Positions 1 to 7,805 of a stretch of 12,216 bases of DNA are shown here, piece after piece. Position numbers and translations under genes: made by a program. The notes under the pieces were generated by a model. The model was not told where the DNA came from and did no database searches. It saw only the letters and a list, made by a program, of their open reading frames with translations. The stretch covers positions 1-12,216 of the forward strand of contig JAJUGM010000052.1 in assembly GCA_029268165.1 (NCBI GenBank). Direction: 5' to 3'. The stretch comes from Bacteroidota bacterium. GTDB lineage: Bacteria > Bacteroidota > Bacteroidia > Bacteroidales > UBA10428. Each line of letters begins with the position of its first letter. The stretch's first letter is position 1.

Positions 1-1
1 A

Positions 2-3000
2 CCCGCGATTTTTCCGGGACAAAGCAAATCAAATTTTAATATATACTTTACACCTAAAAATGCTAACTTAATTAATGATTCACTCATACTCAAAACAAAT
101 GATCCGGTAAATCCTTCAGTAAAAATATACCTGACCGGCAACGGAGTTCAGGGGACTCCGCAATTGACGATTGATGATGTAAATATTAATTTTAATGATG
201 AATATATAACTCATAAAGATTCTATCAGCATTGAACTAAGAAACACCGGTACAGATCAACTAACAATTTCCAACATAACGAACCTTTCAAATCATTTTTA
301 TGTTGATAAAACAAATCTTTATATTGCGCATGACAAATCTCAATACCTCACAATATATTTTAAACCTGAAACAGCAGGTGGATTATTCGATACACTTTCA
401 ATTGAGTCAAATGACCCGATAAATCCGGTAACTAATGTTTATCTTTCAGGTAATGGTATCACTTTTCCTGTATTAAATGTTGATTTACCCGAAATTACCG
501 ACACAATAAATGCCGGAGATAGCGACACAAAACAGATCACAATTACAAATAACGGAACTGAACCTGTAAGCTTTGTTATTTATCCTTCCATGCCAAACTC
601 TAAAATTGTTTTTTCTAAATCTGATTATTCGGACTATACTTTGCCAATAAATCAGGACAGAATAGCTACGGATGTATGGATAACCAGAGCTAATACGCAA
701 GGTATTTTTAATATAGCGGTCGAAAACGAATATAATACATCATCGCCTGCGAAAACTTCTTGGGCTTGGGGGCATACGTACGAAAACACTCCTTCTGATT
801 ATTCTAGTTGGGTTAATGCCGTAGGCTGGAACCCTCCGAGCATGGTCGGCAATACATTATCTATGTTTTTACCTGACTATAATCGCTATTTCGATGTATA
901 TTTCAGTCAGTGGACGCAGGGAGGAAACGGAGGCGGTTTTAAGTATTCAAGAATTGAAGTACCATTGTGGCTAACTACTAATATAAATGGTTATAGTCTG
1001 GGTGCCGGCGAGTCCTTAATTGTTGATTGCACTATGGATGCATCAGATTTATTGAGTGGAAATTATAAGACCAGTATAGAAATAAAGAGTGATTATACAG
1101 GTACGGTTTTTAAAAGCATTAATGTTACGCTTACCGTGACAGGGAAACCAGAATTCACTGCCGATAGTGTACTTGATTTTGGTAATGTTGTTTCAAACGC
1201 CAGATATACAAAACCACTGACAATTAGAAACGAGGGAACGGACACCTTGTTTGTCAATAATATTCAAATTACAGGAACTGCTTTTACTGTAGCTGAGAAT
1301 AATTTTTATTTACTGCCAAAAAACAGTAAAATTATTTCTGTAGCACTGAATTCAAGCCTGTCAGGAAGTATATCGGAAACTCTCACAATATTCAGTAATG
1401 ATTTAGCCAATCCACAGTTTGAAATTAATCTGAGTGCTAATGTTATTGAAAATCCTGTAACAATTGTACCTGCCCAATTATCTTATAATCTTCCTTCTGA
1501 CTCGGTTTTAGTAGATACTGTTTCAATTACTAACAATAGTCAAACAGAGATTACCTTAATTAATATAAAAGAGCTTCCTCTTAATCAATGTTTGGATAGC
1601 CTGAATACTTTATATAATCAGATTACTGATTTGATACCCAATAGGTATGATTTTAGTTATGATGCAACAGATTATATCTCGGATGGAGGAGGAGATGACA
1701 TGTATGATAATGGCAACTATCTTTATACAAATATTGGTATGATTGAATATTCAGATAACACAATACGAAATGGCGAGTATGTATTTGGTGCTAACACTGA
1801 ATATTTCACACGTCATTTGCCGGGGCTTTTTGCATTGGTAGCAGAACTGGATAGTATCAGTGAATTTTATATTGAAGGAGGATTAGGAGCTGATGGCGAT
1901 GGAAATGTTGATACTGCCAGCATTGTTTATAAAATAGGAGGAGTATCCTTTACCGGCCTTGTAAAAAGGGTATATAATGCAGGGGATCCTTCAGTAAATC
2001 ATTTGATTATAATACCTAATGACACCAGAATTTCTCATGATTATTCATGGGATACTGATAATGATTACCATTACATAGGTCAGATAGAAGATGCTCCGTA
2101 TTTAGCATACCTTCTTTATGCATCAGCAGACGGAGGTTATATAGATAATTCGGCTACTTTATCAATAATGAAAGCTTTTGTTGATAATGTGCTTTTTAAT
2201 AATTATCCTGTTGATACAATAAAACCGGGAACAACTCTAAAGAAAGAAGTAACAATAAACACTAAGGGGTTGATAGATGGTGAATACCATTATGATATTC
2301 CATTAGGTTTCAAAGATCCAGTACCTTTTGAGCATAATATCCCTGTAAGTATTAAGGTTGAGAACATCAAACTTTTAAAACCTTATAATGATACTACTTT
2401 AAACGAAGGTTTCTCAACGCTTAATATTGATTTAACCGACAGGTATTTTACGTATGAAAATGATTTGGTATCAACTATGGTATTAAGCAACAATGAAAAC
2501 GTTGCAATAGCTGCATTAGTTGATTCGCAGATACAAATAGATGAAAAATCTGTTGGTACAACCTTAATTACGGTTAGAGCCGAGGATAGTAAAGGGAATG
2601 TTCTTTATTCGGATTTCACTTTGAGAATAAATGCTATTCCAGTGGTTGCTAATCCACTATCCGATGTAACCGTAGATGAAGGTTTTGGCAATCGTAGTAT
2701 AAGTCTGGTAGGCGTATTTACTGATGCCGACAACGAAAGCTTAACCTTCAGTGTTGCAAGCTCGAATATTAATGTGGTTACCGCCTCGGTGAACGGAACT
2801 AATATTATAATTAATGAAGCTGGCACAGGTTCGGCCATTATTACCGTTCGCGCCACCGATTTAAACGGTGCAATGGCTGAAGATCAGTTTAACTTCATTG
2901 TCAATCCGGTTGTTTCTGTAGGAACCATAGAAATTACAGAAATAAAACTGTATCCCAATCCCGCAACAGAAGCAGTTTACATAGAATTCGACAAAGTATT

Positions 3001-3178
3001 TGATGGAATGATTGATGTTGAGATTACTGACATAAGCGGTGCAGTTGTTCTTAGCAATAAATATCCTGTTCATTCAGGTATTGCAAAGATAGATTTGGGC
3101 AATTTGTCGAAAGGCGTTTTCTTTGTTAGGTATAAGAAAGAAAACATAAGCGGTTATCATAAGATTATAATAAATTAG
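2..3178 (+). CDS. T9SS-secreted multidomain surface protein with ASH-type and cadherin-like repeats (5' partial)
   Basis: Large secreted protein, missing its N-terminus. The frame is open without a stop from base 2, giving 1058 visible residues; residues 1-50 are already the tail of an ASH/choice-of-anchor-D-type unit ending TNDPVNPSVKIYLTGNG, so the true start and signal peptide lie off the left edge. Order seen: partial ASH unit (1-50); second ASH unit (about 52-153, ending SNDPINPVTNVYLSGNG); a beta-sandwich (about 157-381) interrupted by a Trp/Tyr/Gly-rich insert (about 196-324); another ASH unit (about 383-482); a beta-sandwich (about 484-787) interrupted by an insert of about 200 residues (531-736) rich in Asp and Gly; two tandem cadherin/Ig-like repeats (788-877 and 878-968); and a T9SS type A sorting domain (about 980-1058, with LYPNPA, then an ISG turn, then GVFFVRY and a C-terminal HKIIIN). 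Family knowledge: such tails direct export across the outer membrane and surface attachment or release. No catalytic motif was recognised, so adhesion or matrix function is inference. It converges on the bat operon. Confidence 0.88.
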   Translation, partial: PAIFPGQSKSNFNIYFTPKNANLINDSLILKTNDPVNPSVKIYLTGNGVQGTPQLTIDDVNINFNDEYITHKDSISIELRNTGTDQLTISNITNLSNHFYVDKTNLYIAHDKSQYLTIYFKPETAGGLFDTLSIESNDPINPVTNVYLSGNGITFPVLNVDLPEITDTINAGDSDTKQITITNNGTEPVSFVIYPSMPNSKIVFSKSDYSDYTLPINQDRIATDVWITRANTQGIFNIAVENEYNTSSPAKTSWAWGHTYENTPSDYSSWVNAVGWNPPSMVGNTLSMFLPDYNRYFDVYFSQWTQGGNGGGFKYSRIEVPLWLTTNINGYSLGAGESLIVDCTMDASDLLSGNYKTSIEIKSDYTGTVFKSINVTLTVTGKPEFTADSVLDFGNVVSNARYTKPLTIRNEGTDTLFVNNIQITGTAFTVAENNFYLLPKNSKIISVALNSSLSGSISETLTIFSNDLANPQFEINLSANVIENPVTIVPAQLSYNLPSDSVLVDTVSITNNSQTEITLINIKELPLNQCLDSLNTLYNQITDLIPNRYDFSYDATDYISDGGGDDMYDNGNYLYTNIGMIEYSDNTIRNGEYVFGANTEYFTRHLPGLFALVAELDSISEFYIEGGLGADGDGNVDTASIVYKIGGVSFTGLVKRVYNAGDPSVNHLIIIPNDTRISHDYSWDTDNDYHYIGQIEDAPYLAYLLYASADGGYIDNSATLSIMKAFVDNVLFNNYPVDTIKPGTTLKKEVTINTKGLIDGEYHYDIPLGFKDPVPFEHNIPVSIKVENIKLLKPYNDTTLNEGFSTLNIDLTDRYFTYENDLVSTMVLSNNENVAIAALVDSQIQIDEKSVGTTLITVRAEDSKGNVLYSDFTLRINAIPVVANPLSDVTVDEGFGNRSISLVGVFTDADNESLTFSVASSNINVVTASVNGTNIIINEAGTGSAIITVRATDLNGAMAEDQFNFIVNPVVSVGTIEITEIKLYPNPATEAVYIEFDKVFDGMIDVEITDISGAVVLSNKYPVHSGIAKIDLGNLSKGVFFVRYKKENISGYHKIIIN

Positions 3179-3194
3179 TTTTAGTATAGCCTTT

Positions 3195-3229
3195 AAAAAA
3201 GCTACCCTTGTTTTGGGTAGCTTTTTTTT
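3195..3229. terminator. Bidirectional intrinsic terminator between convergent units
   Basis: A perfect 7-bp stem, GCTACCC (3201-3207) with GGGTAGC (3215-3221), encloses a 7-base loop. Six A lie before it and eight T after it, so the stem extends by A-T pairs and a U-tract follows in either transcription direction. It sits 16 bases after the stop of the + strand secreted-protein gene and about 145 bases beyond the stop of batE on the - strand, so it can end both units. The rest of the 3179-3372 gap shows no gene or other motif I can support. Confidence 0.85.
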
Positions 3230-3372
3230 ATCAAATGATTGATATGTTATTTATTTGCTGAGTAAAACCCTTTACCTTCTGTTTTCAATTAAATCTTTGT
3301 CGAGTTTACATTCATATGTTGGTTTTCGCGAAGAATTAATGTTTTTATCTTAAACTTTAGTTAAATCATTGG

Positions 3373-4149
3373 TTAAATAGGATGTATTGCCATGCTTTCA
3401 AGCCACCCTTTATTTCCGCTGCCAATTTTAATTTCTTTCCAATTCTCAATACTGTCAGTTACTATTACTTTTGTACCTTCATGCAAAACAAACACATTAG
3501 TCCCATCGGCATCGGGTGAGCTTTTTACATTGACAGAGGGTATGACAACTATTGCTGTATTATTACCGGTTATTAAATTTTTTCGTTTAGCTGCGCTCCA
3601 TAAAGATACTATACTAAAAAACAAAAAAATAACTGCAAAATAAAACCCGATTCTTTTTAGTAATTTGGTTTCAGAAAAAATATATAATGAAAGAAAAAGA
3701 AGGGCCAGAGCAAATAAAATGAGGCTAAACAGTGCCCATGCATTTGATGATAATAAATTAATCCATCCGCGCAACCATCTTTTCAGAAAAAATTCAGGGA
3801 TGATGTCAATTTTATCGACAACTTTAGCATTGGCAATGGCAAGGTTTTGTCTGATATTTTCATCATTTGGCGCCAATAGTCTGGCTTTTTCATAATATAC
3901 TATAGCAAGCCCCAGATTGCCCTTTTTATAATATGTGTTTCCTAAATTGTAAAACAATTCAGGAGTAACTCTTGCACCTCTCAACAACTGGTTATAAGCA
4001 TACAGCGCCATATCATATTCACCTTGCTGGTAGTGCCTGTTGCCTTTCTCAAATAAGGAATCTATCTGTGCAAATGATTTATCAGACATTACAGTTAAGC
4101 AAACTGTAATAAACAAAAAATACGCGAGTCTGGTAATATAATTCATCAT
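3373..4149 (-). CDS. batE: BatE: TPR and SH3-like membrane protein, last gene of bat operon
   Basis: 258 residues. Residues 1-27 form a signal peptide or N-terminal anchor ending FAQ. TPR repeats span about 31-100 (for example LFYNLGNTYYKKGNLGLAIVYYEKA at 65-89 in outline, with the usual G/A/Y/A spacing). Two hydrophobic helices follow at about 138-158 and 167-187, then an SH3-like domain at about 197-256 with the pattern VNVKSSPD, then VLHEGTKV, then NWKEI and GWL. This TPR-2TM-SH3 order and the position after batD are characteristic of BatE. Family knowledge: it is an accessory of the MoxR/Bat apparatus, presumably using TPR and SH3 parts for protein or envelope contacts; the topology after export is inferred. 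Two adjacent ATG codons begin the gene and either could be used. The gap to batD is 35 bases, the widest in the operon, with no Shine-Dalgarno. Confidence 0.88.
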   Translation of the reverse strand: MMNYITRLAYFLFITVCLTVMSDKSFAQIDSLFEKGNRHYQQGEYDMALYAYNQLLRGARVTPELFYNLGNTYYKKGNLGLAIVYYEKARLLAPNDENIRQNLAIANAKVVDKIDIIPEFFLKRWLRGWINLLSSNAWALFSLILFALALLFLSLYIFSETKLLKRIGFYFAVIFLFFSIVSLWSAAKRKNLITGNNTAIVVIPSVNVKSSPDADGTNVFVLHEGTKVIVTDSIENWKEIKIGSGNKGWLESMAIHPI

Positions 4150-4184
4150 ACTTATTTTAGTATTTGCTTTTACTGTTCAATAAA

Positions 4185-6005
4185 TTAACTTAATTCCTGT
4201 TGTAATTTTACAATAAGCCTTTCGGCTTTATCAAGAAGTTGCCGGGTATTTAATGCCTCAGAAGCAGGGGCATATCTAGCCATCTCACACTCATTAATTA
4301 TTTCAAACAAGTCTTTAATTAATTCGTTGTCTACATTATGTTTTGAAAGCGCATGGCCGGCATTTTCTTTTGAAAGGTCTGACATAGGTATAAGTAATTT
4401 ATCACTCAGATAAAGCCATATAGCCTTTAGTAGTTCATCATAAAATGCTTTTAAATTTTCTGAACTAACAAGTTTTTCAGCCTTTTTAAGCCTTTTGCGT
4501 GCATACTTATTGGCTTTTCTATTACGCATCAGTAAGACATCGCCTGATTTTTTAATATGATTTCTTCTAATGATAAGCAATACTCCCAAAAACAAAGCTA
4601 AAACAATATAGGCAGAATAAAACCAAAGATTGCTGACAAGGTATTTCCCGTTAAAAAGAATCTTTGAATTCTTAAGTATAATATACTGAATGTCACTGGT
4701 AAGTATTTTGACATCTTCTTTTGCCAGGCCGGTATATACAGGCAATAAAGTATCGCCTGTTCCTTTTTCAACAATGATTGTAAAACCACCGGTATGTATT
4801 GTCCGGTAATCATGAGAAGATATATCAAAATAAGAAAATGTTACAGGAGGAATTCTTAGTTCACCCGGATAATGAGGAATAATAAGATATTCAAAAGTTT
4901 TAACCCCTTTCATCGGACTTTCGGAAGAGGTTTTTATAACCGGATCATATTTTTCAATATCAGGTGGGAATTCAATCACAGGTTCATCAATTATTTTATA
5001 ATTTCCTGTGCCTTTAACCGTTATTTTATAATTAACAGCATCATTGGTTTTTACCCTTGTCTTATCGACTGTTGCGTTTATAGTAAATGCGCCGACCGCT
5101 CCGGTAAATGTAGATGGTTTGTTTGCAGGAAGTGGTTTACATCTAACCACAACACGGTTTGATTTCAGTTTCATGGGAATATCCTGCACAGAAGGACCAA
5201 AAAATTCATCAAAGATGTCATAAGACCTTCTCTTGATCTGCTGTCTTATTGCTATGTCAAGTTCAAATGGTTCGATAACCAGTTCACCACTCTTTTGAGG
5301 AATTATTATTACTTTTTGAAGAACACCCGTATAATAAATTACACCATCAATATTCTCACGTTCAAGGCTTCTTAAGGGTGGAACTTCAACAGGTTCTGTA
5401 TAAAATCCGGTAAAATCAGGACCTTTATAATTCTGGTCAATTCCAGCCAATGTTACCCGGGTAAATATCTTAACGGTGGCAAGGATTTGTTCACCGACAT
5501 AAGCCTCCCGCTTGCTTAAAATCAGTCTTACGAAGACATCATCAGCCGAAGCTGTCTGAGCACTTTGAGACGGCTGAGATGGCTGTCCTTTTGATCCAGG
5601 TGCAGGCTGTCCACTGCCAACAACCTCAATTGACAGCGTGTTGGACTGAACGTTTTTATTTTTAAATTTTGCAGTAGCCGGGCCAAGGTTAAATTTACCT
5701 GCTTTGACTGCGCGCAAATAATATGTATAACTATAAGTAGTCTTTGTGTAGGTTTTGCCGGGAGTAGATTCAATTTGTGTGCTTTGTCCTATACTTGGCC
5801 CGCCTAATAACTGGAAATCATTAAAATCAGGCAGGTTAATATCAGATATCTTTTGATTTGATTCATAAGTAATTGTAAACTGCTCACCTACATTTAAAAC
5901 GTTTGGTTCAGCTATTGCTTTAAATTCAATATCCTGTGCGATCAGAAATGATTGCAGAAATACTGAAATAATTAATCCCGGTAATATTCTGAGTAATTTA
6001 TTCAT
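4185..6005 (-). CDS. batD: BatD: large exported single-pass membrane protein
   Basis: 606 residues. Signal peptide 1-24 (ends LIAQ). A first beta domain covers about 25-129 and begins like the family (AEPNVLNVGEQFTITY at 32-47). A Pro/Gln/Ser/Gly linker lies at about 131-153. Further beta domains follow at 156-290 (with LSKREAYVGEQILATVKI at 163-180 and the aromatic/acidic stretch YDIFDEFFG at 262-270) and about 300-415. One membrane helix lies at about 461-480, followed by a basic segment (RNRKANKYARKRLKKAEK) and a cytosolic helical domain at 517-606 with CEMARYAP at 573-580. The length and layout are typical of BatD. By topology the beta domains lie in the periplasm. It is thought to work with the VWA proteins BatA and BatB; biochemistry is unknown. 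It starts 12 bases after the batC stop. The cytosolic domain resembles that of the protein encoded before batA. Confidence 0.92.
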   Translation of the reverse strand: MNKLLRILPGLIISVFLQSFLIAQDIEFKAIAEPNVLNVGEQFTITYESNQKISDINLPDFNDFQLLGGPSIGQSTQIESTPGKTYTKTTYSYTYYLRAVKAGKFNLGPATAKFKNKNVQSNTLSIEVVGSGQPAPGSKGQPSQPSQSAQTASADDVFVRLILSKREAYVGEQILATVKIFTRVTLAGIDQNYKGPDFTGFYTEPVEVPPLRSLERENIDGVIYYTGVLQKVIIIPQKSGELVIEPFELDIAIRQQIKRRSYDIFDEFFGPSVQDIPMKLKSNRVVVRCKPLPANKPSTFTGAVGAFTINATVDKTRVKTNDAVNYKITVKGTGNYKIIDEPVIEFPPDIEKYDPVIKTSSESPMKGVKTFEYLIIPHYPGELRIPPVTFSYFDISSHDYRTIHTGGFTIIVEKGTGDTLLPVYTGLAKEDVKILTSDIQYIILKNSKILFNGKYLVSNLWFYSAYIVLALFLGVLLIIRRNHIKKSGDVLLMRNRKANKYARKRLKKAEKLVSSENLKAFYDELLKAIWLYLSDKLLIPMSDLSKENAGHALSKHNVDNELIKDLFEIINECEMARYAPASEALNTRQLLDKAERLIVKLQQELS

Positions 6006-6017
6006 AGCACAATATTT

Positions 6018-6746
6018 TTACCAGTCTTTGTCAACCTGTACTTTTCTTATTTGTGATTCTTTTTCCTTTACTTTTTGTAATACCCTCTTTTCATCATTTT
6101 CGAGGGCCTGCAACAGCCTTTCTGCATCTTCTTTTGATATCTGTCCATGTTTTGTCTGTGATTGATTCTGTTGTTGTTCTGTTTGCTTATCCTGCTGGTT
6201 CTGCCGATTATTCTGTGATTGATTTTGTTTATCCTGATTTTGCTGATTTTGCTGGTTCTGTTGGTTTTGCTGATCCTCCTTGTTTTGTTGATTCTGTTGA
6301 CTGTTTGAGTTCCCTCCCCTGTCCTTCATCCTTAATGCGAGCTGAAGGTTATGTTTTGCATCTTCATCGTATGGATTATTGCGAAGAGCATTTTTATATG
6401 CCTCTATGCTTTCATTAATTTTATTGTCCTTAAATAAGGCATTTCCCATGTTATAATAGTATTTTGATTTTTCAATCCTGTCTTTTTCATTTTCAGTGAG
6501 TCCTTTAAATTTAGAAGCAGCAGCGGCATTTTTATTCTGTTTATACAGCGCACTTCCAAGATTATATTCAGCTTTTCTGAAGCTGCTATTTTTTTCAAGA
6601 GCTTTCCTATAGAGTACTTCTGCCTGCTCATATTTTTTATTCTCATATTCTTTATTACCTTTTCTGACATACTTCCTTTCTGTTGCCTGGGGTAAGGAAG
6701 GCAAGGACAGTGTTAATACTGCTAATAAGATGAGGATTCTTTTCAT
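6018..6746 (-). CDS. batC: BatC: exported TPR protein with Q/N-rich C-terminal region
   Basis: 242 residues from the ATG at 6746. An in-frame ATG further up (6773) would overlap batB by 20 bases and add nine polar residues before the hydrophobic signal; starting at 6746 puts a standard signal peptide (MKRILILLAVLTLSLPSLPQ) first and leaves a 7-base gap after the batB stop, so I prefer it. TPR repeats span about 24-138 (YVRKGNKEYENKKYEQAEVLY, then AEYNLGSALYKQNKNAAAASKF, then YYNMGNALFKDNKINESIEAY, all in outline). Residues 147-199 are almost only Gln and Asn with a few Lys, Asp and Ser. A charged helical tail (203-242) ends in KDW, a typical BatC ending. Family knowledge: TPR partner in the Bat complex. 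The Q/N stretch is longer and purer than the TPR core needs; its function is unknown. Confidence 0.88.
   Translation of the reverse strand: MKRILILLAVLTLSLPSLPQATERKYVRKGNKEYENKKYEQAEVLYRKALEKNSSFRKAEYNLGSALYKQNKNAAAASKFKGLTENEKDRIEKSKYYYNMGNALFKDNKINESIEAYKNALRNNPYDEDAKHNLQLALRMKDRGGNSNSQQNQQNKEDQQNQQNQQNQQNQDKQNQSQNNRQNQQDKQTEQQQNQSQTKHGQISKEDAERLLQALENDEKRVLQKVKEKESQIRKVQVDKDW
6150..6308 (-). repeat. Low-complexity Q/N codon repeat within batC
   Basis: About 160 bases coding residues 147-199 of BatC, made mostly of CAG/CAA and AAC/AAT codons. Its core is an imperfect CAG-CAA/CAG-AAC type 9-base repeat (amino acids Q-Q-N repeated four to five times around 6236-6274). Synonymous codon changes break a perfect tandem array. 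Such tracts can change length by slippage in whole codons without breaking the frame; that is an inference here. Confidence 0.75.
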
Positions 6747-6753
6747 AAGGCTA

Positions 6754-7794
6754 TTATGAGAATAATTTAACATTTTTCAACCATTTGTTTTTTCTATCGA
6801 GAATAAAGAGCTCAATAATTAAAATGCTCAGAGTTATCCAGACAAGAACCGGAAACTGTTCTTCATATTCTGAAAAAACTTTTGATTCAAATTCGGTTTT
6901 ATCAAGCTTATTTAGCGCCTGATAGAGTTCATTCAGGCCAAGGTTACCTGAAACAGCCCTGAAGTATTTTCCTTTGCCCTCTTTTGCAATTTCTATGAGC
7001 ATTTGTTCATTGAGCTTAGTAGCAACTATATTTCCGTTACGGTCGCGACGGTACTCTTTAACAACAGTGCTTTCAGAAACAGGAATCGGAACACCTTCGG
7101 GTTTGCCAATTCCAACTGTATAAATTTTAATACCTTTTGCAGCTGCATTCCGTGCGATTTCAACAGCATTTCCTTCATGATTTTCGCCGTCACTGATAAT
7201 TATAATTGCTTTGTTTATATTTTCCTGCTGACTAAATGATTTCATGGCCAGTTCAATGGCTGAACCAATAGCTGTTCCTTGTTTTGAAACCATATTAGTG
7301 CTTACTCCTGCAACAAACATTTTAGCTGCAATATAATCGCTTGTAATCGGAATCTGAGTATAAGCATCGCCGGCAAAGACAATCATACCAAGCCTGTCAT
7401 TTTCAAGCTGATCAATAAGCCTCATAATGGCTTGTTTGGCACGTTCAAGACGATTGGGTTGTATGTCACGTGCCATCATGCTATTTGAAACGTCGAGTGT
7501 AATTATTATTTCTATTCCTTTTCTTTTTACCTCTCTGATTTTAGATCCAAACTGAGGTCCGGCAATGGCAATAATTAACAAAGTTAAACTCAGAAGTAAG
7601 AGAATAAATTTGATGTGACTTCTGGTAAAAGATACATAAGGCATAAGTCTGCTCATCAAACCGGTATCGCCGAATATCCTGATGGATTTTTTCTTGATCC
7701 AGACATGTAAAACATAAATGATTACCATTACAGGTACTAAGGCCAGTAACCATAGATATTCCTTATGAGCAAATCTGAATATTTCTTTTTCCAT
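6754..7794 (-). CDS. batB: BatB: inner-membrane VWA-domain protein
   Basis: 346 residues. Two N-terminal membrane helices (about 12-31 and 62-79), then a VWA domain at about 93-290, then a C-terminal membrane helix (about 314-333). The metal-ion-dependent adhesion site looks intact: DVSNS at 101-105 (D101, S103, S105), T174 in QGTAIG, and D202 in SDGEN. The N-terminal pattern FRFAHKEYLWLLALVP is typical of BatA/BatB. Family knowledge: the VWA domain is expected to bind Mg2+ and a protein partner, probably working with the MoxR ATPase; the domain faces the periplasm or cytosol depending on topology, which I cannot fix. It is called BatB rather than BatA by order, as the second of two adjacent VWA genes followed by the TPR gene. 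The gap after batA is 11 bases and there is no clear Shine-Dalgarno. Confidence 0.92.
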   Translation of the reverse strand: MEKEIFRFAHKEYLWLLALVPVMVIIYVLHVWIKKKSIRIFGDTGLMSRLMPYVSFTRSHIKFILLLLSLTLLIIAIAGPQFGSKIREVKRKGIEIIITLDVSNSMMARDIQPNRLERAKQAIMRLIDQLENDRLGMIVFAGDAYTQIPITSDYIAAKMFVAGVSTNMVSKQGTAIGSAIELAMKSFSQQENINKAIIIISDGENHEGNAVEIARNAAAKGIKIYTVGIGKPEGVPIPVSESTVVKEYRRDRNGNIVATKLNEQMLIEIAKEGKGKYFRAVSGNLGLNELYQALNKLDKTEFESKVFSEYEEQFPVLVWITLSILIIELFILDRKNKWLKNVKLFS

Positions 7795-7805
7795 GCTTTA
7801 ATTAC

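Noticed and set aside
485..700. Short open frames on the - strand within the secreted-protein gene
   Set aside because: They lie entirely opposite a clear coding frame with recognisable domains, and their products show no family features.
6150..6308. Possible CRISPR array or intergenic tandem repeat
   Set aside because: The repeated units are in-frame CAG/CAA/AAC codons inside batC, with no spacers and no cas genes nearby.
6053..6418. A 121-codon open frame on the + strand opposite batC
   Set aside because: It is antisense to a well-supported TPR gene and is open because the Q/N codon repeat lacks stops on the other strand; the product is a biased low-complexity sequence with no start context.
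6747..6773. Upstream ATG start for batC at 6773
   Set aside because: It would overlap batB by 20 bases and put polar residues ahead of the signal peptide; the ATG at 6746 fits both spacing and signal peptide better.
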